Source: Jannaschia sp. CCS1 (lineage in GTDB: Bacteria; Pseudomonadota; Alphaproteobacteria; Rhodobacterales; Rhodobacteraceae). Taken from it: 64,000 nucleotides of DNA. Made by a program: the position numbers and the translations under genes. Position 1 is the first letter of the stretch. The number at the start of each line of letters is the position of its first letter. The notes beneath the pieces were generated by a model that did no database searches, was not told the origin of the DNA, and saw only the letters and a list, made by a program, of their open reading frames with translations. The stretch lies in contig NC_007802.1 of assembly GCF_000013565.1 (NCBI RefSeq), positions 3,224,001 through 3,288,000 on the forward strand. The letters are read 5' to 3'. Below, in pieces: positions 26,516 through 35,641 of this stretch.

Positions 26516-27142
26516 TCAGTTGCCCCGTCGCAAGGTGGCGGTCAGGATCCCCATACCAATCAACGTGGCGCCGCCGGCGCGGGTCAACCAGGCAATGATC
26601 CCCGGCTTTGCAAGGCGGTCGCGCAGGCTGCCTGCAAGAAGTGCGTAGATCAGGGCGTTGATCGTCGCCAAACTGACGAAGGTCGCTATCAGAATCGCGA
26701 ATTGCGGAAGCAGCGCCGCCTCGGGCGTGATGAATTGCGGCACGAAGGCGATGAAGAACGCGATGGATTTGGGGTTGAGCGCCGTGACGGCCGCGGCGTG
26801 GGTGAACGTGCGGCGAGCGGAGATCGCATCGGCCTCGGGCAGCGCGAAATCAGCGTGGCGAGCCGAGAGGATCATTTTCACACCCAGATAGACAAGATAG
26901 ACCGCGCCGACCCACTTCAGCGCCACGAACAGCGTGGCTGACGCCATGACCAAGGCGCCGAGCCCCGCCAACGACGCCGTCATCGCCACCAGATCGCCGA
27001 CCGCGACGCCCGCCGCCGTGGAGACGGCCACGCGGCGGCCCTGGCTGATTGCGTAACTCAAGACCAACAGGATTGTCGGACCCGGGATCAACAGAAGGAC
27101 GGTGGATGCGGCGACGAAGGTCAGCCAGGTTTCCAGGGGCAT
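26516..27142 (-). CDS. LysE/RhtB-family amino-acid exporter
   Basis: 208 residues from MPLETWLTFVAAST. The family start with the helix LLIPGPTILLVLSYAISQGRR (PGP motif) is present, with about six hydrophobic helices and the loop ALNPKSIAFFIAFVPQF typical of RhtB/LysE permeases. It exports amino acids or their analogues across the inner membrane; the substrate is not predictable. The longer frame upstream is not used because the family begins exactly here. It lies 64 nt behind mtnP on the same strand. Confidence 0.88.
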   Translation of the reverse strand: MPLETWLTFVAASTVLLLIPGPTILLVLSYAISQGRRVAVSTAAGVAVGDLVAMTASLAGLGALVMASATLFVALKWVGAVYLVYLGVKMILSARHADFALPEADAISARRTFTHAAAVTALNPKSIAFFIAFVPQFITPEAALLPQFAILIATFVSLATINALIYALLAGSLRDRLAKPGIIAWLTRAGGATLIGMGILTATLRRGN

Positions 27143-27206
27143 GTCAAATCTCCGGGTTGTACTCCGGCTGAGCCATCCCCAGGACCCGCGCCCTGTCAAG
27201 CGCCCT

Positions 27207-28076
27207 TTACCCAAGAACGCGCCCGGCCACCGCATCGAGGCGCGCCACAACCGCCGGGTCCCGCGCCTCGGGGGCTGTCATGATTGCATGTTCCAACACG
27301 CGATCGCAGCCTGCCGGACAGGGTGGTTTTTGCGGCGACAGCGCCTCGGCGATCCCCTTGACCATCGCGCGGGCGGCGTCGGCATTGCCCTGCAACGTGT
27401 TGATAATCTGTGTGATATCGACGGTTCCATGGTCCGGATGCCAGCTGTCGTAATCGGTGATCATGGCGACGGAGGCGTAACATAGCTCCGCCTCCCGGGC
27501 CAGTTTCGCCTCAGGCATATTGGTCATGCCGATGACGTCGCAGCCCCACGCGCGGTACAGCTTGCTCTCGGCCATGGAGGAGAACTGCGGGCCTTCCATC
27601 GCTAGATACGTGCCCCCATCATGGACCGTGACACCGGCAGCTTGCGCCGCATCACGCGCGGTGGCGGAAAGGTGTGGGCAGACGGGATGGGCGACCGAGA
27701 CATGGGCCACGCACCCTTCCCCAAAGAACGACTTGTCGCGGGCGAAGGTGCGGTCGATGAACTGGTCCACAATCACGAAATCGCCCGGAGCCATATCGTC
27801 CCGGAACGATCCGCACGCGGATACGGCGACGACATCTGTCACCCCGATGCGCTTGAGGGCGTCGATGTTGGCGCGGTAGGGCACCGATGTCGGCGTGTGA
27901 TAATGCCCACGACCATGACGCGGCAGAAACGACAGGCTCAGCTCACCGATGCGCCCCGTGAGAATATCATCCGATGGGGCACCGAAAGGCGTGTCCACTG
28001 CACGCCACGTCGCGTCCTCCAACCCGTCAATCTGATACAGGCCTGAGCCGCCGATGATCGCCAGATGTCGGTTCAT
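27207..28076 (-). CDS. mtnP: S-methyl-5'-thioadenosine phosphorylase
   Basis: 289 residues. It has the purine-nucleoside-phosphorylase type II pattern: IGGSGLYQIDGL at the N-terminus, LPRHGRGHYHTPTSVPYRANI, SACGSFRDDMAPGDFVIVDQFIDRTF, and YLAMEGPQFSSMAES followed by GMTNMPEAKLAREAELCYASVAMITDYD. This is the MTAP branch, which splits 5'-methylthioadenosine from polyamine and homoserine-lactone synthesis into adenine and methylthioribose-1-phosphate. The adenine would be reused by Apt, encoded 4 kb further on. It is divergent from the SulP gene. Confidence 0.93.
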   Translation of the reverse strand: MNRHLAIIGGSGLYQIDGLEDATWRAVDTPFGAPSDDILTGRIGELSLSFLPRHGRGHYHTPTSVPYRANIDALKRIGVTDVVAVSACGSFRDDMAPGDFVIVDQFIDRTFARDKSFFGEGCVAHVSVAHPVCPHLSATARDAAQAAGVTVHDGGTYLAMEGPQFSSMAESKLYRAWGCDVIGMTNMPEAKLAREAELCYASVAMITDYDSWHPDHGTVDITQIINTLQGNADAARAMVKGIAEALSPQKPPCPAGCDRVLEHAIMTAPEARDPAVVARLDAVAGRVLG

Positions 28077-28287
28077 TTACCCCTCCTTAACCATGCCGGA
28101 TGTAGCGTCGCACCCGAGGCGACGTGATGCAACGCGCCCCCAACCTGTCAGAAAGGGCGTGGGGTTTACGCAACGCCCCACACCGCCAGATCGCAACTAT
28201 CCCGTGACTTACCTGATCCATGGGCGTAGGGGAGCCACAACTCGCGCCCTGCTCCGCAGTGTCACCGCTACGAACTCCAACCCTGCA

Positions 28288-29922
28288 ATGAGGTCCCACA
28301 TGTCCCGCATTCTTCAAGCGGTCGCAAATAGCCGTCTGTCGCCCGAGTTGTCCAATATGGGCCACGGGTGGGGTCTGGGTCGTATGCGGATCGAAGTTCT
28401 GGCAGGGCTGACGGTGGCCCTTGCGTTGGTGCCCGAGGCCGTGGCGTTTGCCTTTGTGGCTGGTGTGCATCCGCTTGTGGGGCTTTATGCGGCCTTCATC
28501 GTCGGCCTGATCACCGCAGTGATCGGCGGGCGGCCCGGCATGATCTCAGGCGCGACGGGCGCGCTTGCGGTCGTCATGGTCAGCCTCGTGGCCGATCATG
28601 GGCTGGAATACCTTTTGGCCACGGTCGTCCTGATGGGCGCGATCCAGATCACCGTCGGCATCCTGAAATGGGGAAAGTTCATCCGCCTCGTGCCGCATCC
28701 GGTGATGCTTGGTTTCGTCAACGGGCTGGCCATCGTTATTTTCCTGGCGCAGCTAGGGCAGTTCCAGGTGCCGGGCACGGCTGAGGCGTCGGGCCATGGC
28801 ATGGCGTCAGGCGAGTGGCTGCAGGGGATGGAGATGGCGACGATGCTGGCGCTCGTGGTGCTGACCATGGCCATCATATGGGCGCTCCCCAAGCTCACCA
28901 CCGCCATCCCCGCGCCCCTTGCAGGCATCGCGATCACCGCCGCCATCGTGCTGATTTTCGGCCTACAGGTGCCGCGCGTCGGCGATCTGGCCTCCATCGA
29001 GGGGGGCTTGCCGCTGTTCCACATCCCCACGGTGCCGCTGACGTGGGAAACGTTCCAGATCATCCTGCCATACGCGCTGATCCTATCGGCCATCGGCTTG
29101 ATCGAGAGCCTTTTGACCCTGAACCTCGTGGGCGAGATCACCGGCAAAAAGGGCGGCGCGTCTCAGGAATGCGTGGCGCAAGGCGTGGCCAATACCGTCA
29201 CCGGCTTCTTCGGCGGCATGGGCGGTTGCGCGATGATCGGCCAGTCGATGATCAACGTGAAATCCGGCGCCCGCACGCGGGTGGCCGGTGTGGCCGCCGC
29301 GCTATTTTTGTTGTCCTTCATCCTCTTTGGGTCGAGCCTGATCGAGCAGATCCCGCTCGCGGCCCTCGTGGGCGTCATGTTCATGGTCGTGATCGGCACC
29401 TTCGCCTGGAACTCCCTGAAAATCCTGTTCAAGGTTCCTCTCACAGATGCTTTCGTCATCGTCCTCGTGACCGTCGTGACCGTTGCCACGGACCTTGCGA
29501 CCGCCGTGGTTGTGGGTGTCATCGTCTCCGCCCTGGCCTATGCTTGGCAAAACGCCACGCGCATCTCCGCCAGCACCTATGAGACGCCCGAGGGTGCGCG
29601 CGTCTACCAGGTCAAAGGCCCGCTTTTCTTTGGCTCCGCCGCGGGTTTCGGTGAACTTTTTTCGCCTGAGACCGATCCCTCCCTTGTGGTCGTGGACTTT
29701 GCCGACAGCCGTGTCGCCGACCAATCCGCCCTGCAAGCGATTGAGAAGCTGGCCGCCCAATACGAAGCTGCGGGCAAGAAAATCGAACTGCGCCACCTGA
29801 CCCGTGACTGCCACGCACTGCTGACCAAGGCGGGTCACCTCGTCGTCGATAGCGACGATGACCCGGATTATGAGATCGCGACAGATTATTCCGTCCGCAC
29901 CGGGATTTTGGGCGAGCACTAA
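28288..29922 (+). CDS. SulP-family anion transporter with STAS domain
   Basis: 544 residues. Eleven or more hydrophobic helices start at RIEVLAGLTVALALVPEAVAFAFVAG, the SulP signature region, and include ALILSAIGLIESLLTLNLVGEIT and FFGGMGGCAMIGQSMINVKSG. A C-terminal STAS domain (VYQVKGPLFFGSAAGFGELF to SALQAIEKLAAQY) is present. Such proteins take up sulfate, bicarbonate or other anions. Start choice: the ATG at 28288 or the one at 28300 (MSRILQ); the longer frame to 28054 is not supported. It is divergent from mtnP. Confidence 0.9.
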   Translation: MRSHMSRILQAVANSRLSPELSNMGHGWGLGRMRIEVLAGLTVALALVPEAVAFAFVAGVHPLVGLYAAFIVGLITAVIGGRPGMISGATGALAVVMVSLVADHGLEYLLATVVLMGAIQITVGILKWGKFIRLVPHPVMLGFVNGLAIVIFLAQLGQFQVPGTAEASGHGMASGEWLQGMEMATMLALVVLTMAIIWALPKLTTAIPAPLAGIAITAAIVLIFGLQVPRVGDLASIEGGLPLFHIPTVPLTWETFQIILPYALILSAIGLIESLLTLNLVGEITGKKGGASQECVAQGVANTVTGFFGGMGGCAMIGQSMINVKSGARTRVAGVAAALFLLSFILFGSSLIEQIPLAALVGVMFMVVIGTFAWNSLKILFKVPLTDAFVIVLVTVVTVATDLATAVVVGVIVSALAYAWQNATRISASTYETPEGARVYQVKGPLFFGSAAGFGELFSPETDPSLVVVDFADSRVADQSALQAIEKLAAQYEAAGKKIELRHLTRDCHALLTKAGHLVVDSDDDPDYEIATDYSVRTGILGEH

Positions 29923-30024
29923 CGCCCCTTGGAGAGGCGCACAGATCGCGCGTCACCTTTGCCAAGGCGAATACAACTCCCCGCAGGTGCCCGGTAGAAC
30001 GGCGACAGACGGGAAGTGCCGCCG

Positions 30025-30630
30025 TTATTCCCCGGGGCGCTTGAGGGAGAACACGTCGCGGATGACCGAATAATCGCGATACCCCATCCGGGTGAGCGGA
30101 TTGAACCGCGTCACGTCAAAGTGGCCGTCCACCAGAACGTCATCTCGGATATGCACCCCAACAACCTCGCCGAACACCGCGAAGTTGTGGGCGCCCTCTA
30201 ATTTAATGATCTGGGTGACGCGGCATTCCAGGTTCGCGGGCGCGCTTGCGACACGCGAGCAAGGGATCTCGGTACAGTCCGCCCGCTCGATACCGGCTCG
30301 CTGGAACTCATCCTCGGTTGCAGGCCAGGGCCCGGAGGTCTCATTCATGGCGTCGCGGGCGGCATATTCCACGATGTTGACGCAGAAGACGCCCGTTTCG
30401 CGAATATTGGCGACGGAATCCTTGGTATCTCCGCGATCCTCTTTGGCGGAGGTGGACGAGAACATCACCTGTGGCGGCTCATAGGCCACAGCGTTGAAGA
30501 AGGAATAAGGCGCGAGATTGTCCCCCCCGCCCTCTCCGCGCGTCGAGATCCAGCCGATTGGGCGAGGCGACACGATTGCATTGAACGGGTTGTGCGGCAG
30601 ACCGTGGCCATCTGCGGGGCGATAATACAT
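30025..30630 (-). CDS. flavin reductase-like FMN-binding protein
   Basis: 201 residues. The family core is IVSPRPIGWISTRGEGG, NLAPYSFFNAVAYEPPQVMFSS and SVANIRETGVFCVNIVEYAARDAMNETSG, the split-barrel flavin reductase fold (flavin_red domain). Members reduce FMN or serve as reductase partner of monooxygenases. Its neighbours do not include a monooxygenase, so its electron acceptor is unknown. It is convergent with the SulP gene, separated by about 100 nt without a good terminator. Confidence 0.85.
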   Translation of the reverse strand: MYYRPADGHGLPHNPFNAIVSPRPIGWISTRGEGGGDNLAPYSFFNAVAYEPPQVMFSSTSAKEDRGDTKDSVANIRETGVFCVNIVEYAARDAMNETSGPWPATEDEFQRAGIERADCTEIPCSRVASAPANLECRVTQIIKLEGAHNFAVFGEVVGVHIRDDVLVDGHFDVTRFNPLTRMGYRDYSVIRDVFSLKRPGE

Positions 30631-30726
30631 GGGTCGCGGGCCTTTGGGTTAATTCCTGTGGTTTGGCAAAGACCTAGCCCCATGCTACGCCGGACGCCAG
30701 AGGCAGAAGGAAGAACCGGGTCAGGC

Positions 30727-31203
30727 ATGTACAGGCTTTCCCAAGAAACGCGGGACGACGGCCCGGAAGTAGAGGCGCTTTACGACACGTGTTTCGCGCC
30801 CGGCCGCGAGGCGCTCAGCTCCTACCGCTTGCGCGATGGTGTCCCGCCAGTATCGGGCCTCTGCCTCGTGGCACGTGATGACCTGAACATCGTGGCCGGT
30901 GCCGTGCGCTTCTGGCCGGTGCGCGTGGGCCAGTCCGAGGCGCTCCTGCTCGGTCCGATCGCCGTCCACCCCACCCGTCAGGGTGAAGGCCTCGGCGGGC
31001 TGTTGATGGACGCCGGGCTGGAGGCCGCGCGCGCGCAGGGCTGGCGGCGTCTTCTGCTGGTCGGTGATGCGCCCTATTACGGGAAGTTCGGCTTCACCCG
31101 AATTGACGGCGTCACCATGCCGCCGCCCACAAACCCGGCCCGCGTCCTCGGCTACGGCAACTGGGTCGGTATCGCCGGGGCTGTCACCCGTTGGGGTGGG
31201 TAG
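30727..31203 (+). CDS. GNAT-family N-acetyltransferase
   Basis: 158 residues starting MYRLSQETRDDG. The acetyl-CoA-binding segment is LLGPIAVHPTRQGEGLGGLLMDAGLEAAR (Q/RxxGxG/A motif), followed by LLLVGDAPYYGKFGFTRIDG, typical of the YhbS-like subgroup. The acceptor is unknown. The ATG at 30727 is used; the frame continues upstream but the family begins here. It is divergent from the flavin reductase gene, with about 96 nt between starts that must hold both promoters. Confidence 0.83.
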   Translation: MYRLSQETRDDGPEVEALYDTCFAPGREALSSYRLRDGVPPVSGLCLVARDDLNIVAGAVRFWPVRVGQSEALLLGPIAVHPTRQGEGLGGLLMDAGLEAARAQGWRRLLLVGDAPYYGKFGFTRIDGVTMPPPTNPARVLGYGNWVGIAGAVTRWGG

Positions 31204-31308
31204 CCTTGCGCCCCGAAGCCCCTGCGGCATCATGCGCCCGCGCAACAGGTCCACGTCAAAGCGCATCACCGTCTTGATCCGCCAAGCAGCCCTTGCCATC
31301 AAGATGCC

Positions 31309-32004
31309 ATGTGGCGCCTTCTGGTTATTTCCTTGCTTCTCACCCTGCCCGTTCCACGCGGAACCTCGGCGCAGGAGTTTATTGCAGTGCCTGACGTGAT
31401 CTCGGACGATGCGTTCTATCGCCTGGTCTCTTGCGCGGCACCCCCCGGCGGGGACTGCGCAAAGCCGCTGATCTACTGGCCCGAGGACCGTCGCCTTGCC
31501 CTGCGGGTCGGCATTGCGGGAGCCGCCGACAGCTTCCAGAACTACCGCTTCGATCTTGTGGATGCAGCCATCGACGCCGCCATCGCCGAGATCAACGGCG
31601 CGGGCGCAAACCTGTTTCTTGAGCGCGTCTACGAGGGCGATATCGACATCCCGTTCTACCTTGTCGACACGCCGCAGGGCGGGACGATAGACGGCACGGG
31701 GGTGGCTGAACTCGACGGCTCTTCCATCGCGATTGGTCGCGTCGCGATCCGCTCGCGGGGGGAAAATATCGTCGCGGCCACGATTGCCATCAGCCAGGAC
31801 ATCCGGCGCCGCGAGATCGCCTCGGTCGTGCTGGAGGAGCTCGTGCAATCCCTGGGGCTTGTGACCGACGTCGCCTCGCCCGCCTATGACCTGTCGATTT
31901 TTGCCGAGAACGGCAATTCCATGACCCGCCTGCGCGGCCAGGACGCCAGCGCCCTGCGCCGCCATTACCCCCGTCCCGGCGTGCCAGAGCGCGAGACCAA
32001 CTGA
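31309..32004 (+). CDS. DUF2927 secreted protein
   Basis: 231 residues with a signal peptide (RLLVISLLLTLPVPRGTSAQE). The body matches DUF2927, common in Rhodobacterales: LIYWPEDRRLALRVGIAG, VLEELVQSLGLVTDVASPAYDLSIFAENGN and MTRLRGQDASALRRHY. The last part resembles the end of archaemetzincin-type or other protease-like domains (EELVQSLGL stands where HExxH would be), but the zinc histidines are absent, so a non-catalytic role is likely. apt follows after 15 nt. Confidence 0.8.
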   Translation: MWRLLVISLLLTLPVPRGTSAQEFIAVPDVISDDAFYRLVSCAAPPGGDCAKPLIYWPEDRRLALRVGIAGAADSFQNYRFDLVDAAIDAAIAEINGAGANLFLERVYEGDIDIPFYLVDTPQGGTIDGTGVAELDGSSIAIGRVAIRSRGENIVAATIAISQDIRRREIASVVLEELVQSLGLVTDVASPAYDLSIFAENGNSMTRLRGQDASALRRHYPRPGVPERETN

Positions 32005-32019
32005 ACCGTGAGGCCCGCC

Positions 32020-32559
32020 ATGATCGCCCAGAAATCCGTGCGGGATTACATCCGCACCATCCCCGATTTTCCCCATGACGGGATCCTGTTTCGCGACGTC
32101 ACCACTCTGTTCCAGGACCCCCGCGGGTTCCGGCTTGCCGTCGACCAACTGCTGTCCCCCTTTGTGGGCGAAACAATTGACGCGGTCGCGGGCCTTGAAG
32201 CCCGCGGCTTTATCCTGGGCGGTGCGGTCGCGCATCAGTTGTCAAAGGGATTTGTGTCGGTACGCAAAAAGGGCAAGCTGCCCGCCGCGACGATTGAACA
32301 GGCCTACAAGCTGGAATACGGGGAGGCCGTCGTCGAAATCCATGATGATGCCGTGCAGCCGGGCGACAAGGTGCTGATCGTCGATGATCTGCTGGCCACG
32401 GGCGGCACTGCCGAGGCCGGGATCAAGTTGATTGAGCGTCTGGGCGCCGAGGTCATAGGCTGCGCTTTTGTGATCGACCTGCCTGATCTGGGTGGCCGCG
32501 CAAAGGTTGAGGCGATGGGCGTTCCCGTTCATGCCATCTGTGCCTATGATGGCCTCTGA
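32020..32559 (+). CDS. apt: adenine phosphoribosyltransferase
   Basis: 179 residues from [26 protein letters not shown], the classic Apt N-terminus. The PRPP-binding loop is [17 protein letters not shown] and the adenine-binding region is [29 protein letters not shown]. It converts adenine plus PRPP to AMP. The ATG at 32020 is preferred over a GTG four codons upstream. It is the last chromosomal gene before the tRNA-Leu where the island begins. Confidence 0.95.
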   Translation: MIAQKSVRDYIRTIPDFPHDGILFRDVTTLFQDPRGFRLAVDQLLSPFVGETIDAVAGLEARGFILGGAVAHQLSKGFVSVRKKGKLPAATIEQAYKLEYGEAVVEIHDDAVQPGDKVLIVDDLLATGGTAEAGIKLIERLGAEVIGCAFVIDLPDLGGRAKVEAMGVPVHAICAYDGL

Positions 32560-32609
32560 CATCGACCGCGTGGGATTTTTGCAAATGATATCTCATTCGC
32601 GAAATTCGA

Positions 32610-32624
32610 TTAACTTTGTATTAA
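32610..32624. promoter_or_regulatory. CtrA-type box TTAA-N7-TTAA behind apt
   Basis: TTAACTTTGTATTAA exactly matches the full CtrA consensus. It lies in a 229-nt AT-rich gap between apt and tRNA-Leu, 179 nt before the tRNA. No obvious gene starts just downstream; the only frame is a 46-codon GTG frame from 32661 that runs into the tRNA. It may serve a gene lost at the island junction. Confidence 0.45.
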
Positions 32625-32692
32625 GTTTCTTTCAATAACACGGGCTTATTCACTGTGTACGTGGTGAATATCTGTGCTTGTGCTACCCAAAT

Positions 32693-32727
32693 GCTGCGCG
32701 CCTTGTCCCCAATCCAGGGCGCGCAGC
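32693..32727. other. 10-bp stem hairpin upstream of tRNA-Leu
   Basis: GCTGCGCGCC (32693-32702) pairs perfectly with GGCGCGCAGC (32718-32727) across a 15-nt loop. There is no T run after it, so it is not a typical terminator. It may be an apt 3' structure or a processing signal for the tRNA transcript. Confidence 0.5.
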
Positions 32728-32788
32728 GTGACGGCGCATCTCTCCTCCATTGTCATCCCCGCGCCACCCCGCTAGGGCTTGAGGCGCT

Positions 32789-32876
32789 GCGGGCGTGATG
32801 GAATTGGTAGACATACCAGACTTAAAATCTGTTGGGCCTTGTGCCCGTGCGGGTTCGAGTCCCGCCGCCCGCACCA
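32789..32876 (+). tRNA. tRNA-Leu(UAA)
   Basis: An 88-nt class II tRNA with encoded CCA. The acceptor stem GCGGGCG (32789-32795) pairs with CGCCCGC (32866-32872), the anticodon loop CTTAAAA gives anticodon UAA, the long variable arm has stem GGGC/GCCC, and the T loop is GGTTCGAGTCC. The 3' end is the likely attachment site of the foreign region that follows; an integrase lies at the far end. Confidence 0.95.
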
Positions 32877-33163
32877 TTGACCCAGATAAGATATTATATT
32901 TAAAATGAAACTCTGGCTACGTACAGAGTAACCCCCCAAATGATCCCCCATCTCTCCAGCGGTAACGCCCCGATAGAGCGCGATTTCGGTCTCTGAGGCA
33001 GAATACTCCCACCTGTGAAACCCAGCTTGCGCAGAGCCTGTTCGCATTCCGCAGTCCACAACTGCCTGACCGGCTGTGAGCGAACGGATTTGACGCACGA
33101 CCTTATTGCTAGGAGTGGGGTTATCGTCAGAAACGGGCGACATTTTATTAGCCGAGTTGGCAA
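32877..33163. other. junction segment without a recognisable gene
   Basis: 287 bases between the tRNA and the ardC remnant. Open frames on the minus strand have no family features. It probably holds the left end of the island. Confidence 0.5.
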
Positions 33164-34047
33164 CTACTCAGCGGCCATCTGGTCGGCTTGCGCGGTGCGA
33201 GCCATGATGTAATCCACGGCCTTCTGTGCCTCGGATGCAGCACGGAAAATCGCGCGGCTGTCTTCCTTCATCGCCTTAAGCCACCCTTCAACATAGGCCG
33301 CGCTCTGATCGAATTCAGGCTTCACCCCGATCTGAGCGCAAAGCATGCAGTTTCCGATTTCTGCGACCAGTTCTTCGAAGGCATAAGCCTTGCGATCGTT
33401 GAGCCGGCCCAGACGGTCCAGCCGCTTTGTTGCGCCTGTCCAGTGGGTCAGCTTGTGCGCCAAGGTGCCGTAGTATCCTGCGGCCCGATGAAAGGTTCCG
33501 ATTAACGGCATATGAATGCGGTCTGGCTTGATGTTGTAATAAGCGCGCGGCTCCTCGGTTACGTCGATCTGCGCGCCCGTCGCCGCAAAGAAACCCTCCA
33601 ACGCGGGGTCGGCCTCGGTGCCAAGATCACGGGGCGGATCGGGCAGGATGTAGAATTCAGCGGGTAGGTCGTCGATTTGATCTGCGTTGAACACGCGGTA
33701 GGCCTTGGCATAGGGAATCTGGCGTTCGTCGCCGTTCTCGTCCTCACGCGCGACGGTGCCGTATTTCACAACGGTAGCGGATTTCTCACCCTTGCGGACA
33801 TGACCACCTAACTGCTTAGCCTGATTGAACGTCATCCAACGGGCTGAGTGTAGTCCTTGGTCGTGGCCGCGGCCCACAGCATCAGGATGTTGATGCCCCG
33901 ATAGGCCTCGCCGTTGAACCGTTCGGGCAGGCTGGCCGATACACCGCCACCGGTCCACGGCTTGCGCCAGGGCGGCGTTCCCGCCTCGATCTGCGCGACA
34001 ATCTGATTGGTGACATGGGTGTAAACGCCAAACGTCTCTGCGGTCAT
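33164..34047 (-). pseudogene. ardC-like antirestriction protein, frameshifted and active-site mutated
   Basis: The 5' part (34047 to about 33840) encodes MTAETFGVYTHVTNQI...IEAGTPPWRKPWTGG and the 3' part (to 33164) encodes RWMTFNQAKQLGGHVRKGEKSATVV through EELVAEIGNCMLCAQIG, together a full ArdC (DUF1738 plus zincin-like domain). One C is missing near 33840 in the run CAGCCCGTTGG, shifting frame. The zinc motif reads HKLTHW where the family has HELTHW, one base change from Glu to Lys. AAGGAG precedes the ATG. ArdC proteins shield incoming DNA from restriction during conjugation; this copy should be inactive. Confidence 0.85.
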
Positions 34048-34640
34048 TTGTGACTCTCCTTGCGTGATACGGTCGGGGTCTGTTTCCATTTCCGCCAATG
34101 GGCGGGCCTTCCTGCTTCTGTTGTTTGGAATGCCCATGCATTCCGAACGGCGGAGCAGGCAGGGGCAAAGCCGGTCCTGCGGCCTGGCGGGGCAGTGACA
34201 ACTGGGTGGAGGGCGTGAATTTGGAAAGGAACCGCGCGCCTACGCGTGGGAGGAACCGGAATTCTCGACCGCAACCGACGCCCTGGGGCGGCGCTTGCCG
34301 GTTTTCTCGGACCTGACAGGATGGCAGGCGGATCAACAAGATTTGGAAACTGTCAGGGTTGGGGTGAGCGGGCGTCAGCCCGTCGATCCCCGGCAATGTC
34401 TATCGCTCAAAGCGAGACCGGCATCGGTGCCGGGATCACGTGATTTCTATGGCTACTTTGGGTGTATGGGTCGGACCTGCGATCCTCCACCAAAACTTAG
34501 GCTTTGCGTCATCAGCAGGATCAATCGTTCTTGGGCGAGGCAACTGTCAGCATCATAGTCTGTTCGAGGGTCAACGACGAACTACCAGGGCCCGGTGAGA
34601 GTAACCGACGACCGATGCTGTTGCTTCCTATGCGACACTA
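34048..34640. other. intergenic region upstream of ardC, no gene seen
   Basis: 593 bases. Short frames on both strands lack any family features. It should contain the old ardC promoter on the minus strand and ends at the left repeat of an IS1182-type remnant. Confidence 0.45.
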
Positions 34641-35553
34641 AGGGCGAATTCTGTCGAAAAACTCCTCCATGATCGGATGCCCATTCGCTGATTCAATTTC
34701 CACATTGGGTGGGGGAATGTGTGATACTGGGACCCAGGCAGGAAGCGCAACCGGCGCTGTTCTACGAGTTCTCTTTGGACGATCATGTGCCGCAAGACCA
34801 TTTGCTGCGCTCGGTTGATCGGTTCGTCGATCTGAGCGACATCCGCCAATATTTTGCTGAGCTTTATAGTCACACAGGTCGTCCATCGATTGATCCCGAA
34901 CTGCTGATACGCATGCTGTTGGTGGGCTATTGCTTCGGCATCCGGTCTGAGCGCCGGTTGTGCGAAAGGGCCCGCGTTCTTCAGCTATTCCACCAATTAC
35001 CTGATCGACACCGATCACAGCGTGATCGTGGACGTTGAAGCAATTCCGACGCAACTACTCGGACCCAAACCGTGGCCCGACGGGCAAGGGCGTCGCCAAA
35101 TATCAGGCGTTGAAACACACCTGCCAAGTCTGTCCGTCAAAGATGAAATGCTGCCCCAAGGCGGACGCTCGCAAGATCACGCGTGAAGAACATGAAGATG
35201 CGCGCCAGGTCGCCCGTAAAATCGCGGAAACCAAACAATACGTCATCTCAATGCGGCTCAAAAAGAAGGTTGAGATGCTCTTCGCCCACCTCAAACGCAT
35301 CCTCGGGTTGGGACGGCTCCGGCTACGCGACCCCTCTCGGGATCATGGCTATGCCATGACCCTGCCGGGCACTGCATGCAGCGCTAGTGACGAATTCCTC
35401 CTCGCAGCCACCGCCCAAAACCTCCGTAAACTGGCCAAGACCTTTCCTGCGCCGCAGCAGACGCGCAAAGCCTGATGAGAGGGGCGCTTGCGCACCAATT
35501 TTAAGATCTCTTTCTGCGCCAGCAACACGTTGCTTTTCAACAGAATGGGCGGA
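34641..35553 (+). mobile_element. IS1182-family remnant
   Basis: Imperfect inverted ends share a 13-bp core: ATTCTGTCGAAAA at 34648-34660 on the left, and its complement with one change at 35534-35546 on the right. The transposase inside has lost its central part. At about 0.9 kb it is much shorter than a complete member. Confidence 0.7.
34709..35475 (+). pseudogene. IS1182-type transposase with internal deletions
   Basis: The N-terminal part (QPALFYEFSLDDHVPQDHLLR, HTGRPSIDPELLIRMLLVGYCFGIRSERRLCE) jumps at about 34970 into AFFSYSTNYLIDTDHSVIVDVEA in another frame, then at about 35040 into a C-terminal part with CQVCPSKMKCCPKADARK and KKKVEMLFAHLKRILGLGRLRLR. The whole central DDE region is missing. 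Near 35330-35390 an extra ~57 nt separates RLRLRDP from DEFLLAATAQNLRKLAK. Not functional. Confidence 0.85.
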
Positions 35554-35641
35554 AAGTGGATGAGGTGGATGGCTCCTGCGCCACCGGCATCAAACGTGCC
35601 AAAGTGCAGTTGTCATCGACTGCTAGGAAAGGAGCCACCCA

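Noticed and set aside
28076-28094. CtrA-like TTTA-N7-TTAACCAT at the mtnP start
   Set aside because: One half-site is mismatched and the site overlaps the mtnP start codon; too weak to list as a site.
30721-32235. 504-codon minus-strand frame
   Set aside because: Antisense to GNAT, DUF2927 and apt.
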